Position numbers and translations under genes: made by a program | Part shown: piece by piece, positions 33,436-42,439 of the stretch | Layout: the number at the start of each line of letters is the position of its first letter | Position numbering within the stretch: position 1 is the stretch's first letter | The notes under the pieces: model-generated | What the model was told of the DNA's origin: nothing | What the model saw: only the letters and a program-made list of their open reading frames with translations | Database searches by the model: none | Assembly: GCF_001984175.1 (NCBI RefSeq) | Contig: NZ_MTQP01000040.1 | Location: 1-64,000, forward strand | Direction: 5' to 3' | Length of the DNA: 64,000 nt | Source: Saccharothrix sp. ALI-22-I | GTDB lineage: Bacteria; Actinomycetota; Actinomycetes; Mycobacteriales; Pseudonocardiaceae

Positions 33436-34341
33436 GCCGTGCTTGCTCTTGGCCAGCCTGGGCCGGAAGGTGTGCCCCAGGAACGTGAACTGCTCGTGCT
33501 CATGCGAGCCCGCGCGTTTGACGTCCTTGCAGTACACCAGCCGGGTCTTGACCGGGTGCAGCTCCAGCCCACACTCGGCCAGCCGGGCAGAGCTCCTGGC
33601 CCGGACCAGCTCCGCCTGGGCTTTGCTGCGGCAGTGCACCACCACGTCATCGCAGTACCGTTCGAACGGGACTCTCGGATAGTTCCGGGCCATCCACATG
33701 TCGAACGCGTAATGCATGAAGAGGTTGGCCAGCAAGGGCGAGATCGACGAGCCCTGCGGGCTGCCCCGATCCCGGCTCACCAACGTTCCGTCCGCGCGTT
33801 GGACCGGCGCCACCAGCCACCGGCGCACATACAACAACACCCACGGAAGGCTGGTGTGACGCTCGATCGCACGCATCAACAGACCATGGTCGATGGTGTC
33901 GAAGAACGCCCGGATGTCCATATCGACCACCCAATCGTTCTCCCAGCACCGTTTCCGGGCCACAGCCACCGCGTCATGCGCCGACCGGCCCGGCCGATAC
34001 CCGAAGGAATCCGTGTGGAACAGCGGCTCCACCACAGGTTCCAACACCATGCACGCCACAGTCTGCGCAATCCGGTCGGCCACGGTGGGCACCCCGAGCG
34101 TCCTGACTTCGTTTGACTTGCCAGGCTTGGGGATCTCCACCGCGCGCACCGGCGGCGGGAAGTAACTGCCTGACGACAACCGGTTCCACAGCTTGAAGAG
34201 GTTGCCTTTCAGGTCCGCCTCGAACTGCTGGATCGACTCGCCGTCGACTCCCGCCGCCCCCTTGTTCGCCGCGACCTTCTGATACGCCTCCCACACCAAC
34301 TTCTTGGGAATATCAAACGGTTTCGACCTTGTCTCACTCAC
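33436..34341 (-). pseudogene. Group II intron reverse transcriptase/maturase, C-terminally truncated
   Basis: About 300 codons of an intron-encoded RT: KKLVWEAYQKVAANKGAAGVDG, PPPVRAVEIPKPG, RTLGVPTVADRIAQ, DSFGYRPGRSAHDAV, DMDIRAFFDTIDH, GSPQGSSISPLLANLF and the active site YCDDVVV (usually YADD). After FLGHTFRPRLAKSKHGDF homology stops; the thumb/maturase (GIIM) end is missing. The GTG at 34341 has GGAGGA just upstream. The frame runs on to 32857 only by chance, antisense to the FAD monooxygenase. Probably inactive for retrohoming. Confidence 0.85.
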
Positions 34342-34536
34342 CGGCTCCTCCCACTACCGTGGTTGACCCGCGACCGAGACCGGATGGCCCGTCCCCTTCG
34401 CTCCACCCCGATTACCGGGGCTTCATCACTACTACGGGACGGTCCGCCCCTGTGACCTGGACCGGTACTCTGCCTCTCACGGTTTCCGCCGCTTGAGGAA
34501 CTCCCTCCACCCCACCCAACCTCAGGCGAGGATTCC
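34342..34536 (-). ncRNA. Remnant of group II intron RNA upstream of the RT frame
   Basis: Read on the minus strand, the 195 bases before the RT start resemble the conserved intron RNA that precedes such ORFs (a GAGAGGCAGAGTACCGGTCC stretch, then GATGAAGCCCCGG, GGAGCGAAGGGG and GGTCGCGGGTCAACC). The 5' intron boundary is missing because an IS end begins at 34537. Assignment rests on position and familiarity, not on folding. Confidence 0.4.
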
Positions 34537-34970
34537 TGTGGGGTGCCAGAACTCTGCACTGGGACGCTGACCTGCGGCGATCCTGCACGCTTGGCCTTCA
34601 GGGCATGATCGCGAGGTGTGGCGTTACGACTGCTGTACCTGATCTTCATCCGACTCGGTGGCCGGCTGATGCTCCTCGGTCGGTCCTCCGCGGCCAAGGA
34701 CGTCGAACTGCCGGTGCTACGACACGAGGTCGCCGTGCTGCGCCGGACCACTCCTCGCCCGCGGCTGGAGTGGGCCGATCGCGCGGTGCTCGCCGTACCG
34801 GCGCGGCGACTACCCAACCTGCTATGGGAGCACCGGTCGGCGACACCCGGCACCAGTCGGTGCTCGCGCGGCAGCCGTGGCAGTCGGCGCACCAACGCGG
34901 CGAGCACCGCACGATCGACCCAGTCCAGCCGCAGGCATGGGTTGGCGCGCCGCGACACGGCTACCTCTAC
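34537..34970. mobile_element. IS copy D: left end and an inverted duplication of the transposase start
   Basis: The IS left terminus TGTGGGGTG at 34537-34545 leads into transposase codons from 34618 (LRLLYLIFIRLGGRLMLLGRSS ... [12 protein letters not shown] ... TPGT). At about 34850 the sequence turns back on itself: the minus strand from about 34965 to 34850 encodes the same region again (CLRLDWVDRAVLAALVRRLPR, EHRLVPG). The result is an imperfect palindrome of about 110 bases per arm. No complete transposase remains. Confidence 0.7.
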
Positions 34971-34984
34971 CGCAGCACCAGCAG

Positions 34985-35276
34985 CTCGACACCGACTACC
35001 GCGACGAGGTCCTTCAAGCTCCTCGCCGCAGCGGACGTCCCCGTCCTGCACGTCTTCCTCGACCTGGCCGCCGAGGAGCTGCGCCGCCGCATCGACACCC
35101 AGGTCCTCGACGACGACCCGCAGGTCGACGCCAACGCCCGAGCCTTCCGCCTCCGCAACGTCGACCGCTGCCTGGCCGCCCGAGCCGGCCTGCCCCCGGA
35201 CACCCTCGTCCTCAGGTCGGACCGGCACACCCCCGCCCACCTGGCGGACCAGGTCCTGGCCGCGCTCCACGGCTGA
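34985..35276 (+). pseudogene. AAA/kinase-type ATPase, C-terminal fragment
   Basis: The frame encodes LAAADVPVLHVFLDLAAEELRRRIDTQVLDDDPQVDANARAF then LRNVDRCLAARAGLPPDTLVL and stops at 35276. This resembles the lid and C-terminal half of P-loop kinases of the AAA_33/zeta/phosphotransferase type. The P-loop half is gone, replaced by the IS palindrome. Family assignment is tentative. Confidence 0.45.
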
Positions 35277-35278
35277 CC

Positions 35279-35821
35279 TCACGCTGTGGGCTGGGACCGC
35301 CGCTGTGCCGGCAGGAGCTTGCAGACCAACGCGGTGACGGCCGTGGCCGCGACGATCCCCACGGTGTTGTTGAGGAAGTCCTGGGTCTCGCACACGCCTT
35401 GGCCGGTGAGCGTCTGGACGAGTTCGATCCCGGCGCTCGTCGCGACCGCGATACCCAGCACGACGAACGGACGACGAGTGGCCAGGATGGCGAAGAAAAC
35501 GAACGGCACGAACATCAGGATGTTCAGCATTTCGAAATTGCCGTACGCCGAGAAACCGTTGACGTAGCAGAACGGCTCCTCCTGCACGATCACGCCCGGC
35601 ATCGAGGACCAGTCCGGCCTGCTGCGGGAGAGGGTGACCGCGAACACCAGTGCGGCGCTCAGCGCGGCCAGCACCGCCGGCACGCGGTACCAGCCGTACC
35701 TACGCGCGACGAAGTGCGCGAGCACACCGAACACCACGCAGGCCAACAGCAGGCCCGGCAGCACGAACGGCCTGGCCAGCAGCCGGTCGACCGTCTCGGA
35801 CAGGTCGCCGAACGAAAGCAT
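35279..35821 (-). CDS. VanZ-like membrane protein
   Basis: A 180-residue protein with about five hydrophobic segments (PFVLPGLLLACVVFGVLAHFVA, VPAVLAALSAALVFAV, MLNILMFVPFVFFAIL, IVAATAVTALVCKLL). The N-I-x3-PFVFF and GIELVQTLTGQG...TQDFLNNTVG blocks are typical of the VanZ family linked to low-level teicoplanin resistance and of related membrane proteins. The ATG at 35821 follows GGAGGG; the frame upstream is antisense to the glycosyltransferase gene. Function in this host is unknown. Confidence 0.82.
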   Translation of the reverse strand: MLSFGDLSETVDRLLARPFVLPGLLLACVVFGVLAHFVARRYGWYRVPAVLAALSAALVFAVTLSRSRPDWSSMPGVIVQEEPFCYVNGFSAYGNFEMLNILMFVPFVFFAILATRRPFVVLGIAVATSAGIELVQTLTGQGVCETQDFLNNTVGIVAATAVTALVCKLLPAQRRSQPTA

Positions 35822-36054
35822 CAAACCCTCCATCAACGGTGTTCCGACATCGACCACCCTGCGCGCCGAGTGCCTGTCCCACATCAGTCGGATGACCGAT
35901 ACCGGCGGCCGGATGACCGATGTGCCCACACCCCCGTCGAACCGCACCGACATTTCCGACCGATCGACCGAGGCAACACCGGCCAAAAGGCTGAGACGGC
36001 GGAATCGCCCTCCTGACAGCGTGGTGGAAATCCCACTTCCTGGAGGCCGGTTCC

Positions 36055-37300
36055 GTGCACGCCCCATTCCTGGATCGGGCCACGACCACGGCGGGGCTGC
36101 GGAAGCTCTGGCTCGCGTCCGCGGTGATCGCCCTGGGCTACGTCCTGTTCCGGTCCGGCTCGTCCCTCGTCGACCTGCGCGTGTACCGGATCGGCGGCGA
36201 GGTGTGGCGCGCCGGCGCCCGGGCTCTACGGGGAGGACTTCCCCGGCCCGTCCGGCCTGCCGTTCACCTACCCGCCGTTCGCGGCGGCGCTGTTCGGCTC
36301 GCTGATGTTGCCGCCGTGGCCGGTGACGGTGCTGCTGTGGACCGCCGGCGGGCTCGTGCTGTTCGCGTTGGCCTGCGTCACGGCGGCTCGGCACACCGCC
36401 CACCCCTCGGTCGGGCTCGGCGCCGCCGCGTGTTTCCTCCTGCTGGACCCGCTGCGCGGGACGCTGGAACTCGGCCAGGTCAACATGGTCCTCATCGGAC
36501 TGGTGGCGCTGGACTGCCTGCTGCCGCGTACGCCGTGGCCGAGGGGCCTGCTGGTCGGCCTCGCGGCGGCGGTCAAGCTCACGCCCGCCGTCTTCGTGCT
36601 GTTCTTCCTGGCCCGCGGCCGTTGTCGGGCGGCCGGAACCGCGGTGGCGTCGTTCGCCGCGCTGGGCGCTGTCGGCTGGGCGGTGGCGCCCGCGGACTCC
36701 GCGTGCTTCTGGTTCCACGCGATGCCGGACCCCGGCCGGGTCGGCGGACTCGCCTACACGGGCAACCAGTCGTTGCGCGGCATGCTCTTCCGGCTGGGCG
36801 TGGGCACGCCGGTGTGGGCCGTGCTGTGCCTGCTCGTCCTGGCCGTCACGTGGGTGGTGATCACCCGCACCCGGCACGACCTCACCGCCGTGCTCGCCGT
36901 CGCCACCGCCGGACTGCTGATCTCCCCGGTGTCGTGGTCGCACCACTGGGTCTGGATCGGGCCCGCGCTCCTGGTGCTGCGCGGCGGGGTGCGCGTCGCG
37001 GTCGGGCTGGTGTTCCTGGTCGGACCGCACTGGCTGCTACCGCGGACCGGTGACGTGGAATTGCGCTGGCAGTGGTGGCAGCACGCGGTGGGCAACAGCT
37101 ACGTGTGGCTCGGCGTGGCTTTCCTGGTGTGGCTGCTGCTGCGGACCACCGGACGAACCGCTCCCGGCACACAGCCGTGCGGTCACCGCGTGACCAGGCC
37201 CGTCCGCCACGCCCAGGCCGCGATCTCGACCCGGTTGCGCAGGCCCAGCTTGCCGTGCACGGACGTCAGGTGCGTTTTGACGGTGGACAGCGACAGGTAG
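36055..37300 (+). pseudogene. GT87/DUF2029-type polyprenol-mannose transferase, frameshifted
   Basis: The N-terminal frame (GTG 36055, with GGAGG upstream) gives a membrane segment and VDLRVYRIGGEVWRAGA; at about 36220 the frame is lost, and the continuation LYGEDFPGPSGLPFTYPPFAAALFG...MLPPWPVTVLLW is one base out of phase. With the shift repaired it is a roughly 414-residue multi-spanning glycosyltransferase with the family features (TYPPF, GQVNMVL, KLTPAVFVLF, GNQSLRGML, SPVSWSHHWVW). It may be a real mutation or a one-base sequence error. Its last 118 bases overlap the response regulator gene tail-to-tail. Confidence 0.75.
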
Positions 37301-37809
37301 AGCGCGGCCGCGATCTCCTGGTTGGTCAGCCCGCGCGCCACCTCCCGCACGACGTCCTTCTCACGTCCGGTGAGCAGTCCCACGTCGGTCTTGTCGGTCG
37401 ACCGGGCGAAGTGCGCGAGCATCCGCACGGTCACCTGCGGCGAGATCAGGGCGTTGCCCTGCGCCGCCGCCCGCACCGCCTCGACCAGCAACGCCGGGCC
37501 GGCGTCCTTGGTGAGGAACCCGCTCGCGCCGTTCTGCAACGCGGTGTGCACGTACTCGTCCAGGTCGAACGTGGTGACCACGACGACCTTGGTCTGCCCG
37601 GCCAGCTGCCTGGTGACTTCCAGACCGTCGAGGCCGGGCATCCGCACGTCCACCAGGCACACGTCCGGACGCAGTTCGCGGGCACGGGTGACGGCCTGCA
37701 CGCCGTCACCGACATCGGCGACCACCGTGATGTCCGGCTGCTTCTCCAGGATGATCCGGAAGCCGGCGCGGACCATCTCCTGGTCGTCGGCGATCAGGAC
37801 CGAGATCAC
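37183..37809 (-). CDS. NarL/LuxR-type response regulator
   Basis: A 208-residue two-domain regulator: receiver domain with acidic pair (LIADDQ), phospho-acceptor aspartate in CLVDVRMPGLDG, and conserved lysine in LTKDAG; C-terminal LuxR helix-turn-helix with LTGREKDVVREVARGLTNQEIAAALYLSLSTVKTHL. The GTG overlaps the kinase stop (GTGA), so it is cotranscribed with its kinase. Targets unknown; the VanZ and glycosyltransferase genes nearby hint at envelope functions. Confidence 0.92.
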   Translation of the reverse strand: MISVLIADDQEMVRAGFRIILEKQPDITVVADVGDGVQAVTRARELRPDVCLVDVRMPGLDGLEVTRQLAGQTKVVVVTTFDLDEYVHTALQNGASGFLTKDAGPALLVEAVRAAAQGNALISPQVTVRMLAHFARSTDKTDVGLLTGREKDVVREVARGLTNQEIAAALYLSLSTVKTHLTSVHGKLGLRNRVEIAAWAWRTGLVTR

Positions 37810-38963
37810 TCGCGCACCTCCAGTGGCAGTTCCGCCAGCACCTGCCAGCCCCGTTCCAGCGGGCCGACGGAGAACCGGCCACCGAGCAGCTCCAGGCGTT
37901 CCCCCATGCCGACCAGACCATAGCCACCGGCCTGGCGCGGGCCGTCGTCACCGTCGTCGGTCACCACGACGCGCAGGGCGGTCGGCGTCCGGGACACCTC
38001 CACGTCGACCGCGGTGGGGTTCCTGGCGTGCCGGTGCGCGTTGGTCAACGCCTCCTGCACCACCCGCAGCACCGAGCGGCCCAGTTCCGGCGGCACGCTC
38101 GGCGGCAGGTCCGCGCGCAGGCTCACCGGCAGGCCCAGGGCACGGGACCGTTCGACCACCGCGAGCAGGTCCGCGCGCAGGTCGGTGGTGGTGTCGTCCG
38201 CGCCGCCGACCCGAAGGGTGCCGACGAGCCGGCGCATCGCGCCCAGCGCTTCCGTGCCGCTGTGCACGATGCCCGGCAGCAGTCGGCGCGCCACGCCCGG
38301 GTCCTCGTCGGAGACCTCCAGCGCGGCCTGCGCCTGCACCAGCATGCCGGTGACGTGGTGGGCGACGATGTCGTGCAGTTCGCGGGCCAGCGCGATGCGC
38401 TCCTGCCGCTGCGCGTCCACCACGGCCGTGCTGATCACCCGCTCCCGCTCGACGTCACGTGCCCTCAGGTAGAGGGCCGCGCCGACCGCGAGCACACCCA
38501 GCAGCAGGCAGCCGACGACGTTGGACTTGCTGTACAACCAGCCCACCCCGTGCCGCAGCCAGGCCGCGTGCGCGGTGACCAGGAAGACCACCGTCACCGT
38601 GGTCACCGAAGTCCGTCGCGGAGCGGTGCGCACGACCACCGCGATCAGCACGATGCCCGCGATCGTCTCGGCCAACGTCAGCGGGCTCAACAGCCCTTCG
38701 GTCCGGAGACCGCTCTGCCGGATCACCACGGTGGATGCCAACAGCGCCAAAGCCACCACCGCGGTGCAGAGCAGATGACGCCTGTGCGCCCACACCGCCG
38801 CCGCGCAGGCCACCAGCGCAAGCGCCCACAGGACAGGACCCGACCCGCCGTTGCGCATCACGCGCAGCAACTGCACGGCCAGTAGCAGCCCAATCGCCAA
38901 GGAGAGCGCCCACTGCCCTCGAAATCCGCCCACGACGGACACCGTATGGCCTGACCGCGCCAC
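37806..38963 (-). CDS. Sensor histidine kinase (HisKA_3 type)
   Basis: A 385-residue kinase with an N-terminal half of about five to six membrane helices and little extracytoplasmic sequence, so it probably senses a membrane-linked signal. The H-box is QERIALARELHDIVAHHVTGMLVQAQAAL (phospho-histidine in LHD), followed by a short linker and a HATPase domain with VVQEALTNAHRHA (N-box) and GYGLVGMGERLELLGGRF (G-boxes). First gene of the two-component operon. Confidence 0.9.
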   Translation of the reverse strand: MARSGHTVSVVGGFRGQWALSLAIGLLLAVQLLRVMRNGGSGPVLWALALVACAAAVWAHRRHLLCTAVVALALLASTVVIRQSGLRTEGLLSPLTLAETIAGIVLIAVVVRTAPRRTSVTTVTVVFLVTAHAAWLRHGVGWLYSKSNVVGCLLLGVLAVGAALYLRARDVERERVISTAVVDAQRQERIALARELHDIVAHHVTGMLVQAQAALEVSDEDPGVARRLLPGIVHSGTEALGAMRRLVGTLRVGGADDTTTDLRADLLAVVERSRALGLPVSLRADLPPSVPPELGRSVLRVVQEALTNAHRHARNPTAVDVEVSRTPTALRVVVTDDGDDGPRQAGGYGLVGMGERLELLGGRFSVGPLERGWQVLAELPLEVRE

Positions 38964-39025
38964 CTGCTTCGGTCATCCAGCCGACCCGAGGCCAGGCCGG
39001 GAGCCTCCGTCGCCCGACGCTCGCG

Positions 39026-39400
39026 TCAGGACGCCGGCCGGAACAGGGGCGTGAAGACGCACTCGAAGCCGGCCTTCAAACCGCGCCGGTGGGTGGCGGC
39101 CATCCAGAACTCGCCGGGACGCACGATGCCGCTGATGTGGTCGCCGTAGCCGACGCTGGTGGTGGGCGGGTTCTCCGGGCCGACCAGCAGCCGCATCCGC
39201 GCCGTCCGCCCGGTGACGAAGTACACGGCCACGTGCCCGAACGACTTGGCCTGGCAGACGGTGTTCAGCGCCGCCAGGAAGCGCGGCTCGTACCGGCGCT
39301 CGTCGTTGAGCAACGCCCCCAGCAGGCCGCTCAGGTGCTCGACCCGGCCTTCCAGCTCCTGGACGCGGGCGTACAGCGCGTCATCCCTCGACTCGAACAC
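39026..39400 (-). CDS. Hypothetical protein with N-terminal coiled coil
   Basis: A 124-residue protein of unknown function. Residues about 8-35 (ALYARVQELEGRVEHLSGLLGALL) form a likely coiled coil; the rest (RFLAALNTVCQAKSFGHVAVYFVTG, GYGDHISGIVRPGEFWMAATHRRG) looks like a small alpha/beta or GAF-like domain, but no family is recognised. The GTG at 39400 with AAGGGTGGG upstream is the best start; no ATG is available. Same strand as the two-component genes, 62 bases away. Confidence 0.5.
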   Translation of the reverse strand: MFESRDDALYARVQELEGRVEHLSGLLGALLNDERRYEPRFLAALNTVCQAKSFGHVAVYFVTGRTARMRLLVGPENPPTTSVGYGDHISGIVRPGEFWMAATHRRGLKAGFECVFTPLFRPAS

Positions 39401-39448
39401 GTCCCACCCTTCACGCAGAGGCCGGTGTCCGTTTCCTACAGCCGAGGC

Positions 39449-39685
39449 ATGGCGCAGGTTCCAAACATTGTCCGGTTGCCAGTCGGCGCGCGGCTGGTGG
39501 TGGTCGAGGTGAAGTGCCGTTCGGGCACCAGCCAGGGCACGCCCCTGGAAGCCGTGACACCGGACAAGCTCGACCGGGTCCGCAAATCGGCCCTGCGCCG
39601 GCTCAGCGCCCACCGGATCGGCCGGGTGGAGATCCGCTTCGACGTGATCTCGATCGAGTGGCCGCCGGCAGGCCGGGTCAGTTGA
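39449..39685 (+). pseudogene. UPF0102 (YraN)-type endonuclease-like C-terminal fragment
   Basis: Seventy-eight codons contain VVVEVKCRSGTSQGTPLEAVTPDKLDRVRK and EIRFDVISIEW, the C-terminal half of UPF0102 proteins, including the nuclease-like E-V-K. The N-terminal half with the acidic G-E-x-D-L motif is missing, so this is probably a relic. Confidence 0.6.
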
Positions 39686-39857
39686 TCACACAACGCCCAT
39701 GCGGTTACCCGGAAAGGCTCAATGCCCGCTCGTTGGCATGAGCGTGTGTTGTCGTGACAGCGCGGCCACGACTTCTGTACCACGCGGAGGCACTTCGCCT
39801 GCCGGGTGTGCCAGAGTCGTCGTGCGGAATTCGCGCCGGGTTGCCGGCCGTTGGCTG

Positions 39858-40541
39858 CTACCCACCGGCAGGCTGGACGAGGTCCGGGCCTCCGGTGTGC
39901 GGTGTCGGCACGTAACCGCGCTCCGGCTCCGGCAGCGTTGCCACGCACGTCGCGGAGCACGCGTTCACCAGCAGCGGCAGCACGTCGGTGCCAACCCGAC
40001 GGGAGATCCACACCTGACGCAGCTCGCGGTCGACCGGTCCGTCGCAAACGCTGCAGGTCCGCACGGCGGCGGCGCCCCACACGCCCGGGTCGAGCGCGGC
40101 GAAGTCCGCCTGACCGGCCCCGGTCACCGGCCGCAGTGCCGGGAACGGTGGCCGGAACTTGAAGTTGCCGTACAGGACGCGCGTGCTCACTGTACTGTCG
40201 GCAAGCCGCGTGCACCTGGTCAGTTCGTACGGGTACCAGTGCAGCCGGTGCGAGGTGTAGGGCTCGAACACCTCCAGGCCGGTCATCGCACCGATCTCGG
40301 GCGGGATGCGCACCAGGTTCGTGCCGTAGAGGACCAGGCGCTTCACCGCGGTCAGCTTCGCGATCGTGGGCGGCAGGGTGACGACCTGCCGTCGCGCCGA
40401 AGCGCTCATCTCCGTGAACGGCGCGAACACCGTCCGACCGTCCGCCGCCGCCTCGTCGATCAGCGCCAGCAGGTGCCGCCAGCCCTCTGCCGTGGTGTCC
40501 TGCCGGTCCCCGTGGAAGGAGACGCTCTCCGGCCGGGTCAT
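39858..40541 (-). CDS. Leucine-rich-repeat-like protein
   Basis: A 227-residue protein. After RPESVSFHGDRQDTTAEGWRHLL come two to three leucine-rich repeats (LPPTIAKLTAVKRLVLYGTNLVRIPPEIGAMTGLEVF), then a C-terminal region with a CSVCDGPVD cysteine pair and later NACSATC, which could bind zinc. No signal peptide, so it is probably cytoplasmic. The start is uncertain: ATG at 40541 begins where conserved-looking sequence starts, while ATG 40655 adds 38 low-complexity residues. Role unknown, perhaps protein interaction. Confidence 0.65.
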   Translation of the reverse strand: MTRPESVSFHGDRQDTTAEGWRHLLALIDEAAADGRTVFAPFTEMSASARRQVVTLPPTIAKLTAVKRLVLYGTNLVRIPPEIGAMTGLEVFEPYTSHRLHWYPYELTRCTRLADSTVSTRVLYGNFKFRPPFPALRPVTGAGQADFAALDPGVWGAAAVRTCSVCDGPVDRELRQVWISRRVGTDVLPLLVNACSATCVATLPEPERGYVPTPHTGGPDLVQPAGG

Positions 40542-40812
40542 TCTCGAACGGCCGACACACTGGCACCGGTCCCGGTCGGGCCCGCCCGACGAGGGCCCGA
40601 CCGCGTCGGCGAACCGATTGGGTAACAACTGCGGCGCGTCCCCGTCCGTCGTCATCGCAGGAGCATATCGATGATCATCGACAACCATCGGTGTGTGCGG
40701 AGGGCCGACGTCCTCCCATCGGAATTACAGGACGTTGTGCGATTGATGTGCCCTGGGTTTTGCGGAGTCGGGTTACTGGACTTCATGCTGATCACCCCCA
40801 GGAGAGGTCAGC

Positions 40813-41695
40813 ATGCCCAGGAGTTACCCGCCGGAGTTCCGCAGCAAGGTCCTCGACCTGCTCAAAGCCGGCCGCACCGTCGCCCAGGTCGCGCACGACC
40901 TGCAGATCAGCGACCAGACGATCTACACCTGGCGCCGCCAGTCGCTCGTCGACGCCGGACAGGAACCGGGCCTGACCTCGGTGGAGAAGGCTGAACTGGC
41001 CTCGGCCCGACGTCGGATCGCCGAACTGGAGACCGAACTGGCGATCCACCAGCGTGCCACCGAACTGCGCAAGGAGGCGGTGCGCCCAAAAGCCCGATTC
41101 GCCGCGATCGCGGCGATGGCCCAGGACGGGCTCCCGATCCAGACCGCCTGCCGGATCCTGGGAGTATCCGAATCCGGGCTGCACGCCTGGCGCGGTCGGG
41201 CCCCGTCGGCCCGCTCGGTGCGACACGCCTGGCTCACTGACCTCATCAGGCAGGTCCACACCGCCTCCAACGGGGTCTACGGCTCCCGGCGGGTGCGCGC
41301 CGAGCTGATGCTGGGCCGTGGCATCACGGTGAGCCACGGCGCGGTCGAGATGCTCATGAAACGTGCTGGGATCACAGGACTTCCGGGCCGCAAACATCGA
41401 CGGCCCCGACCGGATACCGCCACCGCGACCGACCTGGTCGACCGTGATTTCGTCCGCACCGCGCCGAACCAGCTGTGGATCACCGACATCACCGGGCACC
41501 GCACTCGTGAGGGCAAGGTCTACTGCGCGGTGGTGTTGGATGCCTTCTCCCGCAAGGTGGTCGGCTGGTCGATCGACAGCCGCCATGCCGAGCGCGTTGG
41601 TGACCAACGCGCTCGGCATGGCCCTGCACAACCGCGAGGCCGCGGCGGACACGGTGATCCACTCCGACCACGGTGTCCAGGGTGGATTCAACCGG
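40813..41695 (+). pseudogene. IS3-family transposase, frameshifted and truncated
   Basis: The frame joins an OrfA-type HTH/leucine-zipper part (RSYPPEFRSKVLDLLKAGRTVAQVAHDL, RIAELETELAIHQRATELRKE) and the start of an integrase core (VYGSRRVRAELMLGRGI, NQLWITDITGHRTREGKVYCAVVLDAFSRKVVGWSID). At about 41585 the frame shifts (continuing in another frame as SALVTNALGMAL, TVIHSDHGVQGG) and homology ends near 41695, before the catalytic glutamate. Not functional. Confidence 0.8.
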
Positions 41696-41740
41696 TCGTC
41701 GCAACACCTCGATCGTGGAGGTGTCGGGTGGGGCGGTCGG

Positions 41741-41925
41741 CGGGTTGGATGAGAGCGTTGACGGGCAGGTCGGCGATGAAGTCGCCGGGGGCGTCGTCGC
41801 TTCGGCGGGAGGTCGAGCGTGGGTTCTGGCGTGAGATCGCCAAGGGGGTCACCGCCGAGGAGGCCGGGATCGCGGTCGGCGTGTCGCAGGCGGCCGGCGC
41901 GCGATGGTTCCGGAGTTCGTCCCAA
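41741..41925 (+). pseudogene. IS30-family transposase, N-terminal fragment
   Basis: About 60 codons: SAMKSPGASSLRREVERGFW then REIAKGVTAEEAGIAVGVSQAAGARWFR, the typical N-terminal helix-turn-helix of actinobacterial IS30 transposases. It is joined in frame to the IS3 piece before it and cut at the IS630 piece after it. Confidence 0.65.
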
Positions 41926-42439
41926 AAGGACGTACATCGTCGGGCTCTACACCGATCCGCCGGAGAACGCGACGGTAGTCTGCGCCGACGAGCTCGGCCC
42001 CGTCATACCGCGCACCTTCCCGCCCACACCCGGATGGTCCGGCGACGGACACCGCATCAAAGCACCCCTGAACTACTCCCGCGGACCGGAGAAGACCTGG
42101 GTCTACGGAGCTATCCGCGTGCGCGACGGCCAGGCCGTCACCCTCACCGCATCATCGCGCAACAGCCTCTACTACCAACGGTTCCTGGAGATGCCGGAAC
42201 AGGCAAACCCGGTCGGCGACATCCACGTGATCACCGACAACCTCTCCAGCCACAACAGCAAGTCCACCCGCGAATGGCTGCTCGACCACCCCCGCATCAA
42301 ACACGCGTTCATCCCCGTCGGAGCCTGCTGGCTCAACCTCCAGGAACCCTGGTGGCGCCTGTTCCGCCGCGAGGCACTGGCCGGACAGAGCTTCGCCGAC
42401 CCCAACGAGATCGACCACGCCACCCGACAGGCCACAGCC
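41926..42439 (+). pseudogene. IS630-family transposase, DDE-core fragment
   Basis: About 170 codons with a complete DDE set: D in VVCADELGPV, D in HVITDNLSSHNS and E in WLNLQEPWW. The N-terminal HTH domain is absent, and the 3' end is interrupted at 42440 by the next IS. The joint with the IS30 fragment is at about 41925. Confidence 0.8.

Noticed and set aside
35279-37030. A 583-codon minus-strand frame
   Set aside because: Only its last 180 codons are protein-like (VanZ family, with a ribosome site at 35821). The rest is antisense to the glycosyltransferase.
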